The position numbers were made by a program, and so were the translations under genes. A stretch of DNA of 64,000 nt, from contig NZ_CACZDK010000017.1 of assembly GCF_902779965.1 (NCBI RefSeq), forward strand, positions 1 through 64,000, written 5' to 3'. The notes beneath the pieces are model-generated. The model was not told the origin of the DNA. It searched no databases and saw only the letters and a list, made by a program, of their open reading frames with translations. Origin of the DNA: Fibrobacter succinogenes (GTDB lineage Bacteria; Fibrobacterota; Fibrobacteria; Fibrobacterales; Fibrobacteraceae). Numbering within the stretch: the stretch's first letter is position 1; every line of letters begins with the position of its first letter. This document shows positions 52,394 to 62,091 of the stretch, one piece after another.

Positions 52394-53902
52394 CTACTTC
52401 ACTTCCATCCCGAGCAAACGGATTTCCGAAATGGCGTAGTCATCGTTGTCCGCTTCGTAAACGTCATCGAGGTAGAACCGGAGTTCGGTTGTTTCGACGG
52501 CTTGGATGTTCGGGTATTGCATTCCCTTGATATTTTCAAGGTGGAGCCGTTGCTTGAATCCGTCCTTGGTTTCGACTGTGATTGTGCGCGGTTTCTTGAA
52601 AATGCGGAAGCGGTCGCCGAAGGCATCGTCAATGGATTTTTGGTAGCCAATGGCTATGCCGATGTTCGTGATGAGCGTGTTCTTGTCGAAGTACATGGCA
52701 AGAACTGGATTCATGGGCTTTAACGGCATGGTGTTGAGCCATGCCGTGGTGAGGTCTCCATCGGTCAGGTTTGCGATCGGGTAGCCTTTTTTATTTTCGG
52801 GTTCGATAGCTCTTGTTTCGTGATTTCCAAGAATTTCGTTCCATTCCAGTTCATGCAGTGTGTTCATCGGTTTATGCGTGAACATGAGTAGCATGAGCAA
52901 TATGACAATAATCGGGAACAGCACCGAGAAAGCAATGATGATGAGTTTATGCGGAGCGATGTTTCGCCCGAAGTTTAATGCGGATTCTACAATGGATGGG
53001 GCTATGCGGCGTTGGGAACCTGTTTTGCGACCGATGGTGGCGTTTTGTTTCGGCGTGTCGTGCTGTGGAAACACTTGGTCACATTCGTCCAAAAATTCCT
53101 GCATGTCGTGAAAGCGCTCGTTGAGCTTTTTCTTGAGGCACTTGAGGATGAGTTCCGAAAGCCCGGCAGGAATGTCCTCGCGGAAAAGTTCCGGAGCCGG
53201 AGGTGGTTCTTGCACATGCTTGAGCGCAATTTCCACAGGGCGATTCCCTTCGAACGGGAGGCGACCGCAGGTCATTTCATAAAGAATGACACCCATGCTG
53301 TAAATGTCGGATTGGAGCGTGACTTCGTCGCCATGGCACTGTTCGGGTGACATGTATTCGGGCGTGCCCATTGTCATGCCGGTGCGGGTGAGGCGTTCCT
53401 TTTCCATTTCTTGAATGTAGGAAATGCCAAAGTCCATGATGTAAACGCGGTTGTCGCGTGTGAGCATGATGTTCGATGGCTTCACGTCGCGGTGGACGAT
53501 GCCCTTGCTGTGGGCGTAAAGGAGGCCGCGTGCAATTTGCTTGATGATGACTTCAATCGCTTCGAACGAAAGTTTGCTTTTGTTTTGCAAAATTTCGGCA
53601 AGGGAAATTCCTTGTACGTAGGTCATCGCGATAAAGAGCTGCTTGTCTTGCTGGCCGAAGTCGAAAACGTGGACGATGTTCTGGTGGTCCAGTTCCTTCA
53701 TGGCCTGGGCTTCGAGATAAAAACGTTTAATCGCTTCGACATCGGAAGTGGAGTCGAGAATCTTGAAGGCGACTTCGCGCTTTAGCTTTTTATCGAGGGC
53801 CTTGTAGACGTAGCCCATTCCGCCTTTGCCGAGCGTACCCAATAGTTCATAGTTGTCGTTAAAGGGATGCGGAAAAGTTAGCGGTTGTTCTGGACGTATC
53901 AT
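52394..53902 (-). CDS. Hanks-type Ser/Thr protein kinase with extracytoplasmic F5/8-like domain
   Basis: A 502-aa receptor-like kinase. The catalytic domain (about 18-270) has the Gly loop GTLGKGGMGYVY, Lys47 (VAFKIL), HRDVKPSN with Asp139, and DFG at 157-159; the activation loop TRTGMTMGTPEYMSPEQ carries several Thr. A linker leads to one membrane helix (about 318-340). The outer part (about 355-500) resembles a discoidin/NADase-type galactose-binding-like fold (YPIANLTDGDLTTAWLN, TELRFYLDDVY, ISEIRLLGMEV). It overlaps the FHA-ABC transporter gene by 4 bases, which points to that transporter as substrate or partner. Confidence 0.92.
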   Translation of the reverse strand: MIRPEQPLTFPHPFNDNYELLGTLGKGGMGYVYKALDKKLKREVAFKILDSTSDVEAIKRFYLEAQAMKELDHQNIVHVFDFGQQDKQLFIAMTYVQGISLAEILQNKSKLSFEAIEVIIKQIARGLLYAHSKGIVHRDVKPSNIMLTRDNRVYIMDFGISYIQEMEKERLTRTGMTMGTPEYMSPEQCHGDEVTLQSDIYSMGVILYEMTCGRLPFEGNRPVEIALKHVQEPPPAPELFREDIPAGLSELILKCLKKKLNERFHDMQEFLDECDQVFPQHDTPKQNATIGRKTGSQRRIAPSIVESALNFGRNIAPHKLIIIAFSVLFPIIVILLMLLMFTHKPMNTLHELEWNEILGNHETRAIEPENKKGYPIANLTDGDLTTAWLNTMPLKPMNPVLAMYFDKNTLITNIGIAIGYQKSIDDAFGDRFRIFKKPRTITVETKDGFKQRLHLENIKGMQYPNIQAVETTELRFYLDDVYEADNDDYAISEIRLLGMEVK

Positions 53903-56037
53903 CTTGGTTTCTTTAATTTATGTAGTAGAATTACAGTTACAATATAGAAAGCTAGCGCGATGGCGAGTGCAAAAATTGCGTTGAAAACATCATCTTTTCG
54001 TTCAAGTAAAATATTCAGGAGCGAAGCTTGGTTGTAACGCGACCAAATGACGCTCGAAAGGGCGCGGCCGATGGGCTGCATTTGATCGAGGGGAACGAGA
54101 GCGCCTGCTAAAGCTACTTGCGGGATGATAAGGAGCGGAAGGAATGCGTTTGCTTGGCTTGTATTCTTGGCGAGTGTACTCGTGAATAAACCGACTGCTG
54201 TGGCGGGAATGGCGATGCATGCAAATGTGGCGGCGATGAACGCTAGGTTGGGGGTGGGGGTAATGCGAGTACTGATAAACGCATAGATAATGGCTGTCTG
54301 CATCATCGTGAAAATGATGGGGAGCGTGCATTTCGCGGTCAGTGTTGAAAGTGCAGAAACGCCACGGCGAAATTTATCGCGGAGAATGTCTTTCTCCTGC
54401 ACGATTTCGCGGATTGAAAGCGATAGAGCAAACCAGTTGGCGCAAAGGATGACGGCGAATGCAACTGTCCAAAGGGAGGATTGGTCGGAGAATATTTGCG
54501 AGAGCAAAAATCCGATAATGATTGGTTGCAAGAAGAGGGCTGCGATGCGGCCCTTGTCGCGGAACCACTGCTTTGCGGTGAGGCGGACGGTGTAGGTGAA
54601 ATTGCGCGGGAGCTTGGTGCGCTCGAAAAAGTACTTGGATTCGTTCTTTTGGGAACTGCTCGAATTTTCGGTGGGGCGAGTGGCTTCACGAGTTGCGTTT
54701 TGGGATGCTTCTCGGGATGCGCGCCACTCGGCGGATTTGCTTTGGGTTATGTTAGTGAGGAGAGCTTGCGAATCAGTTGTATTGAAATGCGCGTAAGCAT
54801 TTTGAACGCTCCCGTAGAATGCTTCTTCGCCTTGATGCAGTACGAGAACTTTGTTTGCAATCTGGAGCGCTTCGTAGCTGTGCGTCGTGAGGATAATTGT
54901 ATGACCGAGGAACGCGAGCTGCTTTAAGTGCGTGCAGAGAATTCTTGAATTGTACGGGTCAAGACCCGACAGCGGTTCGTCGAGAATGACGAGGCCTGGG
55001 CTTCCCATGAGTTCGCGCGCGAGGGCTACGCGGCGCATCTCGCCGCCGCTGAGCGTTTTCACGAGGTTATGTTGGCGGGCGCTCAGCCCGAAAAGTTCGC
55101 AGAACTTTTCTAGCCTCGCGCGCGCATCGGCTTTAAAATTCTTCACGTCCATCGACGAACGCGCTCCATCGAGGATGGTTTCCTCGACGGTGAGCTCCGG
55201 ACGGAGTGGCGGGTCTTGCGGAAGAATCGCGATGCGCCTGCGGATTTCGCTTTTGCGGTAATCGACACCGCCTATGCGGACGATGCTCTGCTTGTCGCAG
55301 CTATTGATGCCTTGAATCAACTTCAATAGCGAAGACTTGCCTTGACCGGAACGCCCGATAATGGCAAGGATTTCTCCAGCGGGGAGCTCGAAGTCAATCC
55401 CATTCAATAACTGTTTTTTGCCTGCAAAAACGTTCAAGTTCTTAGCAACTACATCAAAACCTGTTGTTGATGTTTCGATAAACAAGTCCTTGTTGCGGAA
55501 CCCGATTACTGCCGACTCAATGTGGTTTGCGCTTCCGTTTTGAATTTCAATGGCGCGTGTACTTTTGCCGCCTTCGTCTACGATTGATTTTGCAAATTTA
55601 ATTTCGGCACGGCTTTCGCGACGTTCCCCGTTGCTATTGCGGTCTCCGCAGAGTCTCGCTTTTGCATTTGCGGAGATTCCCGGAATTTCGACATTTCTCC
55701 ATTCTTCCGAAAGCGGGATTGTTTGCATGTCGCTTTCGTTTTCGCGTTCCATCACGAGAAGCGTGAGGTCAGTGCCGCGGAGCGTTGCGCGCAATTGCCG
55801 TGGCCCGATGAGAATGACGTCGCCATCGTTAATTGCAACTGTCTTTACATCTTTCCCGTTCAGCATGGTGATGCTGTTTTGGGACAAATTCTGCAAAATC
55901 CATTTGCCGTCGATAAAGTTCAGAACCGCATGATACCTCGAAACCATCAGGTTGTCGAATTGCAAAACGTTGTCCGATTTGCGCCCGATGGTAAACGGTT
56001 TCGATGGGTCTGGATTTACGAGACGGAATGGGAACAT
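53899..56037 (-). CDS. FHA-domain ABC transporter (ABCG-like half transporter)
   Basis: A 712-aa fusion: an FHA phosphothreonine-binding domain (about 1-95: FTIGRKSDN, SRYHAVLN with the binding Arg, Ser and His), a linker, an ABC ATPase (about 195-430: Walker A IIGRSGQGKSS at 227-237, LSGGEMRR, LVILDEPLSGLDP, LTTHSYEA), a Ser/Thr-rich segment (SREASQNATREATRPTENSS) and six membrane helices (about 500-710). This is the same layout as mycobacterial Rv1747, which is next to and phosphorylated by PknF; here too a Ser/Thr kinase gene overlaps. The Thr-rich segment is a likely phosphorylation site for FHA binding. Substrate unknown. Confidence 0.92.
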   Translation of the reverse strand: MFPFRLVNPDPSKPFTIGRKSDNVLQFDNLMVSRYHAVLNFIDGKWILQNLSQNSITMLNGKDVKTVAINDGDVILIGPRQLRATLRGTDLTLLVMERENESDMQTIPLSEEWRNVEIPGISANAKARLCGDRNSNGERRESRAEIKFAKSIVDEGGKSTRAIEIQNGSANHIESAVIGFRNKDLFIETSTTGFDVVAKNLNVFAGKKQLLNGIDFELPAGEILAIIGRSGQGKSSLLKLIQGINSCDKQSIVRIGGVDYRKSEIRRRIAILPQDPPLRPELTVEETILDGARSSMDVKNFKADARARLEKFCELFGLSARQHNLVKTLSGGEMRRVALARELMGSPGLVILDEPLSGLDPYNSRILCTHLKQLAFLGHTIILTTHSYEALQIANKVLVLHQGEEAFYGSVQNAYAHFNTTDSQALLTNITQSKSAEWRASREASQNATREATRPTENSSSSQKNESKYFFERTKLPRNFTYTVRLTAKQWFRDKGRIAALFLQPIIIGFLLSQIFSDQSSLWTVAFAVILCANWFALSLSIREIVQEKDILRDKFRRGVSALSTLTAKCTLPIIFTMMQTAIIYAFISTRITPTPNLAFIAATFACIAIPATAVGLFTSTLAKNTSQANAFLPLLIIPQVALAGALVPLDQMQPIGRALSSVIWSRYNQASLLNILLERKDDVFNAIFALAIALAFYIVTVILLHKLKKPR

Positions 56038-56049
56038 CGCGCTTTCCCG

Positions 56050-57240
56050 TTACTTCAATTCTTTCACGAACGTTTCAAAGCGGTCGCATGCCTTCGCGAG
56101 ATTTTCGTCGCTTGCGGCATACGAAAAACGGACGCATGTGTCGTCGCCGAATGCGGCGCCTGGCACAATGGCAAGTCCTTTAGATTCGAGGAGTGCGCTG
56201 CAAAAATCGATGGAGCCTGCAATCACCTTTCCATCGGGAGTCTTTTTGCCGTAGTAATCGCTCACGGGTGCAAATAGGTAGAATGCTCCTTCGGGTGCGC
56301 GCGGCTTTGTCGAAAGGAACGAGGTGCGTTCGAGCATGTAGGCTCTGCGCTTGCGGAAGGCGGCTTGCATGGCATGCACATTGCTCTTGTCCATGTTGAG
56401 GGCGCCAAGGGCTGCGTACTGTGCCACATTGCTCGGATGGTGCGTGGCTTGCCCTTGAATTTTGCCGATGATTTTTGCGATCGGGGCGGGGGCGGCATCA
56501 TAGCCGATTCTCCAACCGGTCATGCAGTGCGATTTTGAAAATCCATTAATCACGATTGTGCGTTCTGCCATTCCTGGGAAGACTGCTGCACTTGTAAATT
56601 CTGTATCATAGACAAAGTATTCGTAAACTTCGTCCGAGATGCAGTAGATATCCTGTGCGACAATTTCTTTGGCGAGTGCTTCAAGTTCGCTTTTGCTGTA
56701 AACGACACCGGTTGGGTTGCACGGGTTGTTCAAAAGAATGGCCTTGGTTCGCGGTGTACATGCTTTGCGCAAATCTTCGGCGTCAATCTTGAAGTTCTTT
56801 TCGATGCCTGCTTGAACAAAAACAGGTGTGCCGCCAAGCCATTTGACGAGTTCCGGATAGGTGACCCAGTACGGAGCCGGGATAATCACTTCGTCGCCTG
56901 GGTTAATCAAGGCGGCGAGCGCGTTGAACACGGCATGCTTTGCGCCGCTCGTCATGATGATTTGCGATGCATCGTAATGAATGCCGTTTTCTTCTTCCAA
57001 TTTCTTAGCGACTGCCTTGCGGACTTCTAGAATCCCGACGGGGGCGGTGTAGCGTGTTTTGCCTGCGCGGATCGCTTCTATTGCTGCGTCTTGAATGGGT
57101 GTCGGTGTTCCCAAATCGGGTTCGCCTGCGCCGAGACTGACAACGTCCTTGCCGTCTGCAATCATTTGTTTTGCCATTGTATCGATGGCGACGGTGAGTG
57201 ATGCTGCGATATTTTGAGTTCTATCGGAAAGCGATTTCAT
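56050..57240 (-). CDS. Class I aspartate/aromatic aminotransferase
   Basis: A 396-aa fold-type I PLP enzyme: SLGAGEPDLGTPTPI, ILLNNPCNPTGVVY, ISDEVYEYFVY and the PLP-lysine FSKSHCMTGWRIGY. VRFSYAASDE near the C-terminus carries the substrate carboxylate Arg. It fits the bacterial Ib aspartate aminotransferase group (AspC/AspB). It overlaps the RND exporter gene by 4 bases and lies 12 bases before the FHA-ABC gene, though the link is probably only positional. Confidence 0.9.
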   Translation of the reverse strand: MKSLSDRTQNIAASLTVAIDTMAKQMIADGKDVVSLGAGEPDLGTPTPIQDAAIEAIRAGKTRYTAPVGILEVRKAVAKKLEEENGIHYDASQIIMTSGAKHAVFNALAALINPGDEVIIPAPYWVTYPELVKWLGGTPVFVQAGIEKNFKIDAEDLRKACTPRTKAILLNNPCNPTGVVYSKSELEALAKEIVAQDIYCISDEVYEYFVYDTEFTSAAVFPGMAERTIVINGFSKSHCMTGWRIGYDAAPAPIAKIIGKIQGQATHHPSNVAQYAALGALNMDKSNVHAMQAAFRKRRAYMLERTSFLSTKPRAPEGAFYLFAPVSDYYGKKTPDGKVIAGSIDFCSALLESKGLAIVPGAAFGDDTCVRFSYAASDENLAKACDRFETFVKELK

Positions 57241-59654
57241 TTTCTTGCTTCCTTTTTCCTTTTCTGTCTCAGACGGTATTGGTCGAGTGATCCTGCAATG
57301 AGGGGGAATATGGTGAATTGAGCGATGAATATGCAGATAAGCCCTGTCAATGAAACGTAGCCCATGCTTCGAAGTCCCGGATGGGATGAAACGAGCATGC
57401 CGTATGTACCGATGAAGGCTGCCATCTGCGAAAGGAAAATCGTAAAGAACCTGTCTCTTAAAATAGTCAGTGCGGTTCCTTTCTGTTTTTCGTAATAGGC
57501 CGTAAAAAATTGAAGAGAACCATCGACGCTAGCTCCCATGAGAATAGGGAAGGTGAGGGCGCTATACGCCGAAATTTGCACATCAAAAAAGTTGAGTGCA
57601 GCGAGGAACCAGCTTGCGGCAAAAACTGATGGAAGTATTGTGAACAAAGCTCGGCTAAAACGGTTGTAGTAAACAAGCATGAATAAGAATACAAGTACGC
57701 CGCCTGCTTGCAATGGCCTACGAATATGGTTTGTGATGCGGTCTAGGAAAATAGCTCGTGTGATGGGAATGCCTGCAATGAGATAACTCCCGTTGTTGAT
57801 TCCCTTAATTTGGTGGAGCTCGTTAAATAGCTTTGTAACTTCGCTGCCGTAGTTTTCTTGAATATCCGTGAATATGAATGCGAATCGCCCTTGATCCCCT
57901 TGCTTGTCGCGAAACTTTTTTGCGATGTACTCGGGTGGCTCAAATTCGTCACCTTCGTCAAATTCAAGAGCTTGTTCCACTTTTTCAAGATTGACGAGTT
58001 CGCTCTTCGAAAGCGCTTCGCGAAATTCCCGGGTGACCATGCTGTGCAATTGTCTGAGCTTCTCCATTTTTCGCTGTTGCAAATTTGGGGAAAACTGTGC
58101 CAGTGTAAATATGGAATTGACGGTAGAAATGGCGCCGCTTTCCTTGAGCTTGTTGAACTGTTCCAACAGCGTTTCGCTTTCGGATTTATCGGGAAGCATG
58201 ACGATGATTGGAGTCTTGTTCAAAAATCCAGTTTGCGCAATCAGCGAATCAATTGTCTCGTCTTTGTAATTGATTTCCGTTGCCGAAAAATCGTTACGGA
58301 TATGAATCCGTGTACCGCCGATATAGAGACCTGCGAGACTTGCCGCGATGATAATCGAAAATATAATCCAGTTCAAGCGATTGGACAGCATGGATATTTT
58401 GTATTCATGATGGATTTGTGCGTGTCTAATCGAGAATGGTTTTTGGCGTTGTGTAACTTGCAAAAGGGCGGTGGAGAAAAGGAGTGTTATGGCCCAGTTT
58501 AAAATGCATCCGGTGGACCCGAGAACGCCAAGTTCTTGAAGGCCTGGTAGTGGAATCAAGATAAGGCATGCAAACAAGGCTGCGCATGAAAAACTTGAAA
58601 CTGCGGTTGAAGGCCCGATGCCAAGGAGTGCACTTTCAATGCAAAGTTGCGGGCTTAAATTGTGTTCTCGTTCCCAAAAGTAACGGTTGAGAACGTGGTT
58701 GATAATTTGCAAAGCCTGTCCTGGGAGCACTATCGCAAGCAATAGCGTGAACAAATTGATGCGCCCGTAAAAAACATAGGAACACGCCAGAGTGGTAACA
58801 ATGGGGGTTGCAATCGGCAATGCCGAAATGAAAATCAATTGCGGTTGTCTATAGAAATGTAGAATGAGGAGCAACAAAATCAAAATGGCGGTGACGATGC
58901 CGACCATCTTTGCTTCGGGCAAAAGTCGTTTTCCGGTTTGGATGGATTCGTAAACTTTTCCTGCAAAATGGATTCGCAAATCTGCGGGCTTGGTTTCTTT
59001 TTTCAGTTGTTTTTTGACTTCGTAGAATAAGTTGCGGTTTGCCTGCAAATCTGAGATTGAATGTGTCGGGTAAATTTCGACAATGCGGATGGTCCCGGTT
59101 TTGTTGGAATGGCTGGTGGCGAGTTTGTCGAAATACTTCTTTTCGAGGTCGCTTAAAAGCTGTTCGCGCTGTTTCGAAGTCGATTGTTTGAGGGAATCAA
59201 TCGCACTCTTGAGGTCGATGTACAGCGGATTGTTTTTCATGATGTAGCGGTGCTTGAGTTCTTCAATGCGGCGCACCATGATGTCTATATCGTTTTCGCT
59301 GGCGTACAAGAACTTGTACTTCTTGTAAAAATCAATGTCTGTTTCGAAGTCTGCAAAATGAACAGAGCTGCTCTGTTGCATCTTGTTCGCGAGGTCTTTA
59401 GCGATACGGTAATTTGCTGCCGAATCCTCTGATTGCAGAATGACGATGAGGCTCCCGAGCCCGCCAAAAGCATCTTCGATTTTTTGAATGTTGCTTGGTT
59501 CGCGTGCACTTGTAATGGTATCTTGTAGTTGCAAGTCCCAGCGCAAATGCATGATGGGGTAAATGCTTAGGATGCCGATTGTGAAGAAAACCGTAAGGAT
59601 AATCTTCGGATAGGTTGCTAATTTTTTGATAATTTTTGAAAAAAGAGAAAACAT
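57237..59654 (-). CDS. RND/MMPL-family exporter
   Basis: An 805-aa inner-membrane protein with the RND duplication: helix 1 (TYPKIILTVFFTIGILSIYP), a periplasmic domain of about 200 residues, five helices, then a second set (LNWIIFSIIIAASLAGLYIG, a periplasmic domain, RRPLQAGGVLVFLFMLVYY onward). Short loops (GVLGSTGCILN, FPILMGASVDGSLQF) match the MMPL/hopanoid-type branch, which exports lipids or lipid-linked molecules. The divergent beta-barrel gene is 31 bases away and could encode its outer-membrane partner. Confidence 0.88.
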   Translation of the reverse strand: MFSLFSKIIKKLATYPKIILTVFFTIGILSIYPIMHLRWDLQLQDTITSAREPSNIQKIEDAFGGLGSLIVILQSEDSAANYRIAKDLANKMQQSSSVHFADFETDIDFYKKYKFLYASENDIDIMVRRIEELKHRYIMKNNPLYIDLKSAIDSLKQSTSKQREQLLSDLEKKYFDKLATSHSNKTGTIRIVEIYPTHSISDLQANRNLFYEVKKQLKKETKPADLRIHFAGKVYESIQTGKRLLPEAKMVGIVTAILILLLLILHFYRQPQLIFISALPIATPIVTTLACSYVFYGRINLFTLLLAIVLPGQALQIINHVLNRYFWEREHNLSPQLCIESALLGIGPSTAVSSFSCAALFACLILIPLPGLQELGVLGSTGCILNWAITLLFSTALLQVTQRQKPFSIRHAQIHHEYKISMLSNRLNWIIFSIIIAASLAGLYIGGTRIHIRNDFSATEINYKDETIDSLIAQTGFLNKTPIIVMLPDKSESETLLEQFNKLKESGAISTVNSIFTLAQFSPNLQQRKMEKLRQLHSMVTREFREALSKSELVNLEKVEQALEFDEGDEFEPPEYIAKKFRDKQGDQGRFAFIFTDIQENYGSEVTKLFNELHQIKGINNGSYLIAGIPITRAIFLDRITNHIRRPLQAGGVLVFLFMLVYYNRFSRALFTILPSVFAASWFLAALNFFDVQISAYSALTFPILMGASVDGSLQFFTAYYEKQKGTALTILRDRFFTIFLSQMAAFIGTYGMLVSSHPGLRSMGYVSLTGLICIFIAQFTIFPLIAGSLDQYRLRQKRKKEARK

Positions 59655-59685
59655 CGTACTTAATATAACTATATATTAGGGGAAA

Positions 59686-61137
59686 ATGAAACGTTTGGTG
59701 ACATTACTGGTGCTTATAGGTGTGCTGTGTTTGCCAGTACACGCGAAGAATGCGCACGAAGCAGTGCCGGATACTTCTTCGAGTTCCACGTCGTTCATTG
59801 AAATTATTTTTTGGCCGTTTGTTCATATTGTCCAGCCTGTTTTTGGAATGCTTGTCTATCCGGTGGCAGCTCCGCTGCATTATGCGGTTGATAATGGGGC
59901 TGCCGACAAGGCTGTGGACCTCATTACGTTTGGTGAAAATCGTAATATCCTCATTTATCCGATGTTTAACCTGAAGCCGGGGAGTTCCTCGATGATAGGC
60001 TTGTGCTACCGGCATAGGAACCTTTTTCAGCAGGGAGGGTATGGAGTATTTGAAGGTCATTATTATGCGAATAGCGATTTTGATATAAAATTACGTTATT
60101 CAAAACAAGGGCTCTTTGGAAAAAAACTCTATGGCTCGACAAGCTTCAATATGTATATGGACCGCGATAATGGTTATACATTGCCGGGAACCAAAGTGTC
60201 TTTTGATCAGGCCGATACGACGTATAGCTTTAGTGCGCAGCTTAGTTTTCCGATTACGGAATCGAGAAATTTGAACTTCAGTTTTGGCACAGAATTTGTT
60301 TATCATAAGGCCGATTTTACGGATACGAAAGATTCTGTGCTGGATGATCCCGTGTATCCGATTGAGGATCGAGGCTTGTACCAAAGCCACTTTGAAATAC
60401 CTTTTTATGCGAACTTGGTATTTGATAATTTGGATGTTCCGTATGCGCCGTCGCGTGGTCAGCGCTTCAGTATAAGTGCGTCGTATGTGTTCACAGGAAA
60501 GTACGGTGGAATAAGTGCCGATGACTTTGCTCTAGCGGGGGTAAACCGTTCGGAAGCTTTGAAGGATGGCGGTAAAAATCATGATTTTGTGAATCTCTCT
60601 GCGTTCTACCAGATTTATTTCTTCATGGGTCGAAAGGATCAGTATGTTCTTTCTGTTAAAGAAGGCCGCCAAACGAGAAAGTTCTATACGGACTTTTCTC
60701 TAAACGAAGTGATGCGTGTGTGGCGTCCGGAAAATTTGGTGGAAACACTTTTTGAACATCGCGTGTTGGCGTTTCAGTTGCGTTTCCAGGGAATGTGGGA
60801 AATGGAAAAAGGCGGTGCTCCTTATTCGGCATTCTATTCATTGAACGCTAGGTATCCACTGCGCGGCTATTCAGGTTCGTGGATGAGCCCGTTCGTGCTT
60901 GGACTTTCTGCGGAATACCGTTGGCCGATTGATAGGCTTGTGGATGGTGTTGTGTTTAACGAATATGCTATGATTAGCGATAAGGTTAATCATTGGACTA
61001 AAGATAAACTCTACAACTCATGGGGTTTTGGTGTTCGTGTTCGCAAGCCGGATATGTACTTGTTCCGCGTACAGTGTGCGTTTCATGGCAGGCATGGTAT
61101 AAATCTTATATTGACGATGGCGCCTGAATTTAGATAG
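59686..61137 (+). CDS. Outer-membrane beta-barrel protein, Omp85-like
   Basis: A 483-aa protein with a signal peptide (LVLIGVLCLPVHA) and alternating beta-strand sequence to the C-terminal Phe-Arg. The segment YPLRGYSGSWMSP resembles the (V/L)RGY loop of Omp85/BamA/TamA barrels, and the last strands (GFGVRVRKPDMYLFRVQCAF) fit the bacterial surface antigen fold. No POTRA domain is visible. An earlier portion (FWPFVHIVQPVFGMLVYPVA) is hydrophobic and atypical. It is divergent from the RND exporter gene, with an AT-rich 31-base gap (TATATTA) that may hold overlapping promoters. Confidence 0.75.
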   Translation: MKRLVTLLVLIGVLCLPVHAKNAHEAVPDTSSSSTSFIEIIFWPFVHIVQPVFGMLVYPVAAPLHYAVDNGAADKAVDLITFGENRNILIYPMFNLKPGSSSMIGLCYRHRNLFQQGGYGVFEGHYYANSDFDIKLRYSKQGLFGKKLYGSTSFNMYMDRDNGYTLPGTKVSFDQADTTYSFSAQLSFPITESRNLNFSFGTEFVYHKADFTDTKDSVLDDPVYPIEDRGLYQSHFEIPFYANLVFDNLDVPYAPSRGQRFSISASYVFTGKYGGISADDFALAGVNRSEALKDGGKNHDFVNLSAFYQIYFFMGRKDQYVLSVKEGRQTRKFYTDFSLNEVMRVWRPENLVETLFEHRVLAFQLRFQGMWEMEKGGAPYSAFYSLNARYPLRGYSGSWMSPFVLGLSAEYRWPIDRLVDGVVFNEYAMISDKVNHWTKDKLYNSWGFGVRVRKPDMYLFRVQCAFHGRHGINLILTMAPEFR

Positions 61138-61293
61138 CGGTTTTTCTATATAATACGCTCTCGAAAATAATTTGGATTTTTAGCTGTTTTTTGAGAAAAA
61201 ATCAGTTGAAAAGGAGTATTCGGGGAATTGTAAAAAACGGCGTGATTGGTTATATTAAATGTGTGGTTAAATGGATTTTTGAAGGAGACCGCT

Positions 61294-62052
61294 ATGTATA
61301 AACATTGGAAAAAAATTTTGCTTGCCTTGACGGCGTTCTTTTGGAATGCTTGCGATAACAGCTCTTCGCCGACGGGGCCTGTTGTTGGTCCGGAATCTAG
61401 TTCAAGTACGACAAATGGGCAGAACTCCAGTTCATCCATTGAAAATCAAAGCTTAAGTTCTGAAGCGAAATCTTCGAGTTCTTCTGTAGAACCGTCTAGC
61501 TCTTCTGTGGAATCATCGAGCTCGACCCCGATTGCCGAAAGTTCAAGTTCAGGGACAGAACCGCAGCCTTTGTATGGCGTTTTTGTGGATGATTTATGTG
61601 TGAAAACAGAAACCGATGGAACCTACGCTTGTTCTGATGGGGTGACATGCGTTGAGTCTTCGACGGAAGTGCAGCAACTTCAGGCAAGAGTGGATCCTTC
61701 GGAAGTTACTGCCAAATATGGCGTTATTTTTGTGAAGAATAAAACTTATACATGCAGTGACGGCAAGGTTTATAACGAAGCTGAATTTAGAGCGCGTTAC
61801 AATATTCTCCTCAAAGAAGTTGAAGATAAAAAAACACCTTGTTACATGAATGGAACAAATGCTGTAGAATGTGATGATGGTGAAACTTTTTCTATAGTAA
61901 CTGATGAAAAGGGAAATAAAATTTATAGCAATGCTTTTGTAGAATTGAGTGAAAAAAAGTTCTACGAAAAATACGAATTGCTTGAACGTATGCCGGTTCT
62001 TTATGGCCCTCCTTGCGCGTTTGATGGCACCTGCGGAGATGAAGAAAAGTAG
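61294..62052 (+). CDS. Cys-rich lipoprotein with Ser linker, unknown function
   Basis: A 252-aa lipoprotein (lipobox FFWNAC). A linker of Ser runs (about residues 30-90) leads to a domain with three similar repeats of CxxDGxx type (YACSDGVTC, YTCSDGKVYNEAEF, VECDDGETF) and further Cys pairs (KKTPCYM, PPCAFDGTCGDE). The start at 61294 has a perfect AAGGAG Shine-Dalgarno. A surface-exposed, disulfide-stabilised domain is likely. No homologue family recognised. Confidence 0.82.
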   Translation: MYKHWKKILLALTAFFWNACDNSSSPTGPVVGPESSSSTTNGQNSSSSIENQSLSSEAKSSSSSVEPSSSSVESSSSTPIAESSSSGTEPQPLYGVFVDDLCVKTETDGTYACSDGVTCVESSTEVQQLQARVDPSEVTAKYGVIFVKNKTYTCSDGKVYNEAEFRARYNILLKEVEDKKTPCYMNGTNAVECDDGETFSIVTDEKGNKIYSNAFVELSEKKFYEKYELLERMPVLYGPPCAFDGTCGDEEK

Positions 62053-62091
62053 TTTTCTGTTGTTAGAATGTAATTGGGTTAAAATTTGTGA

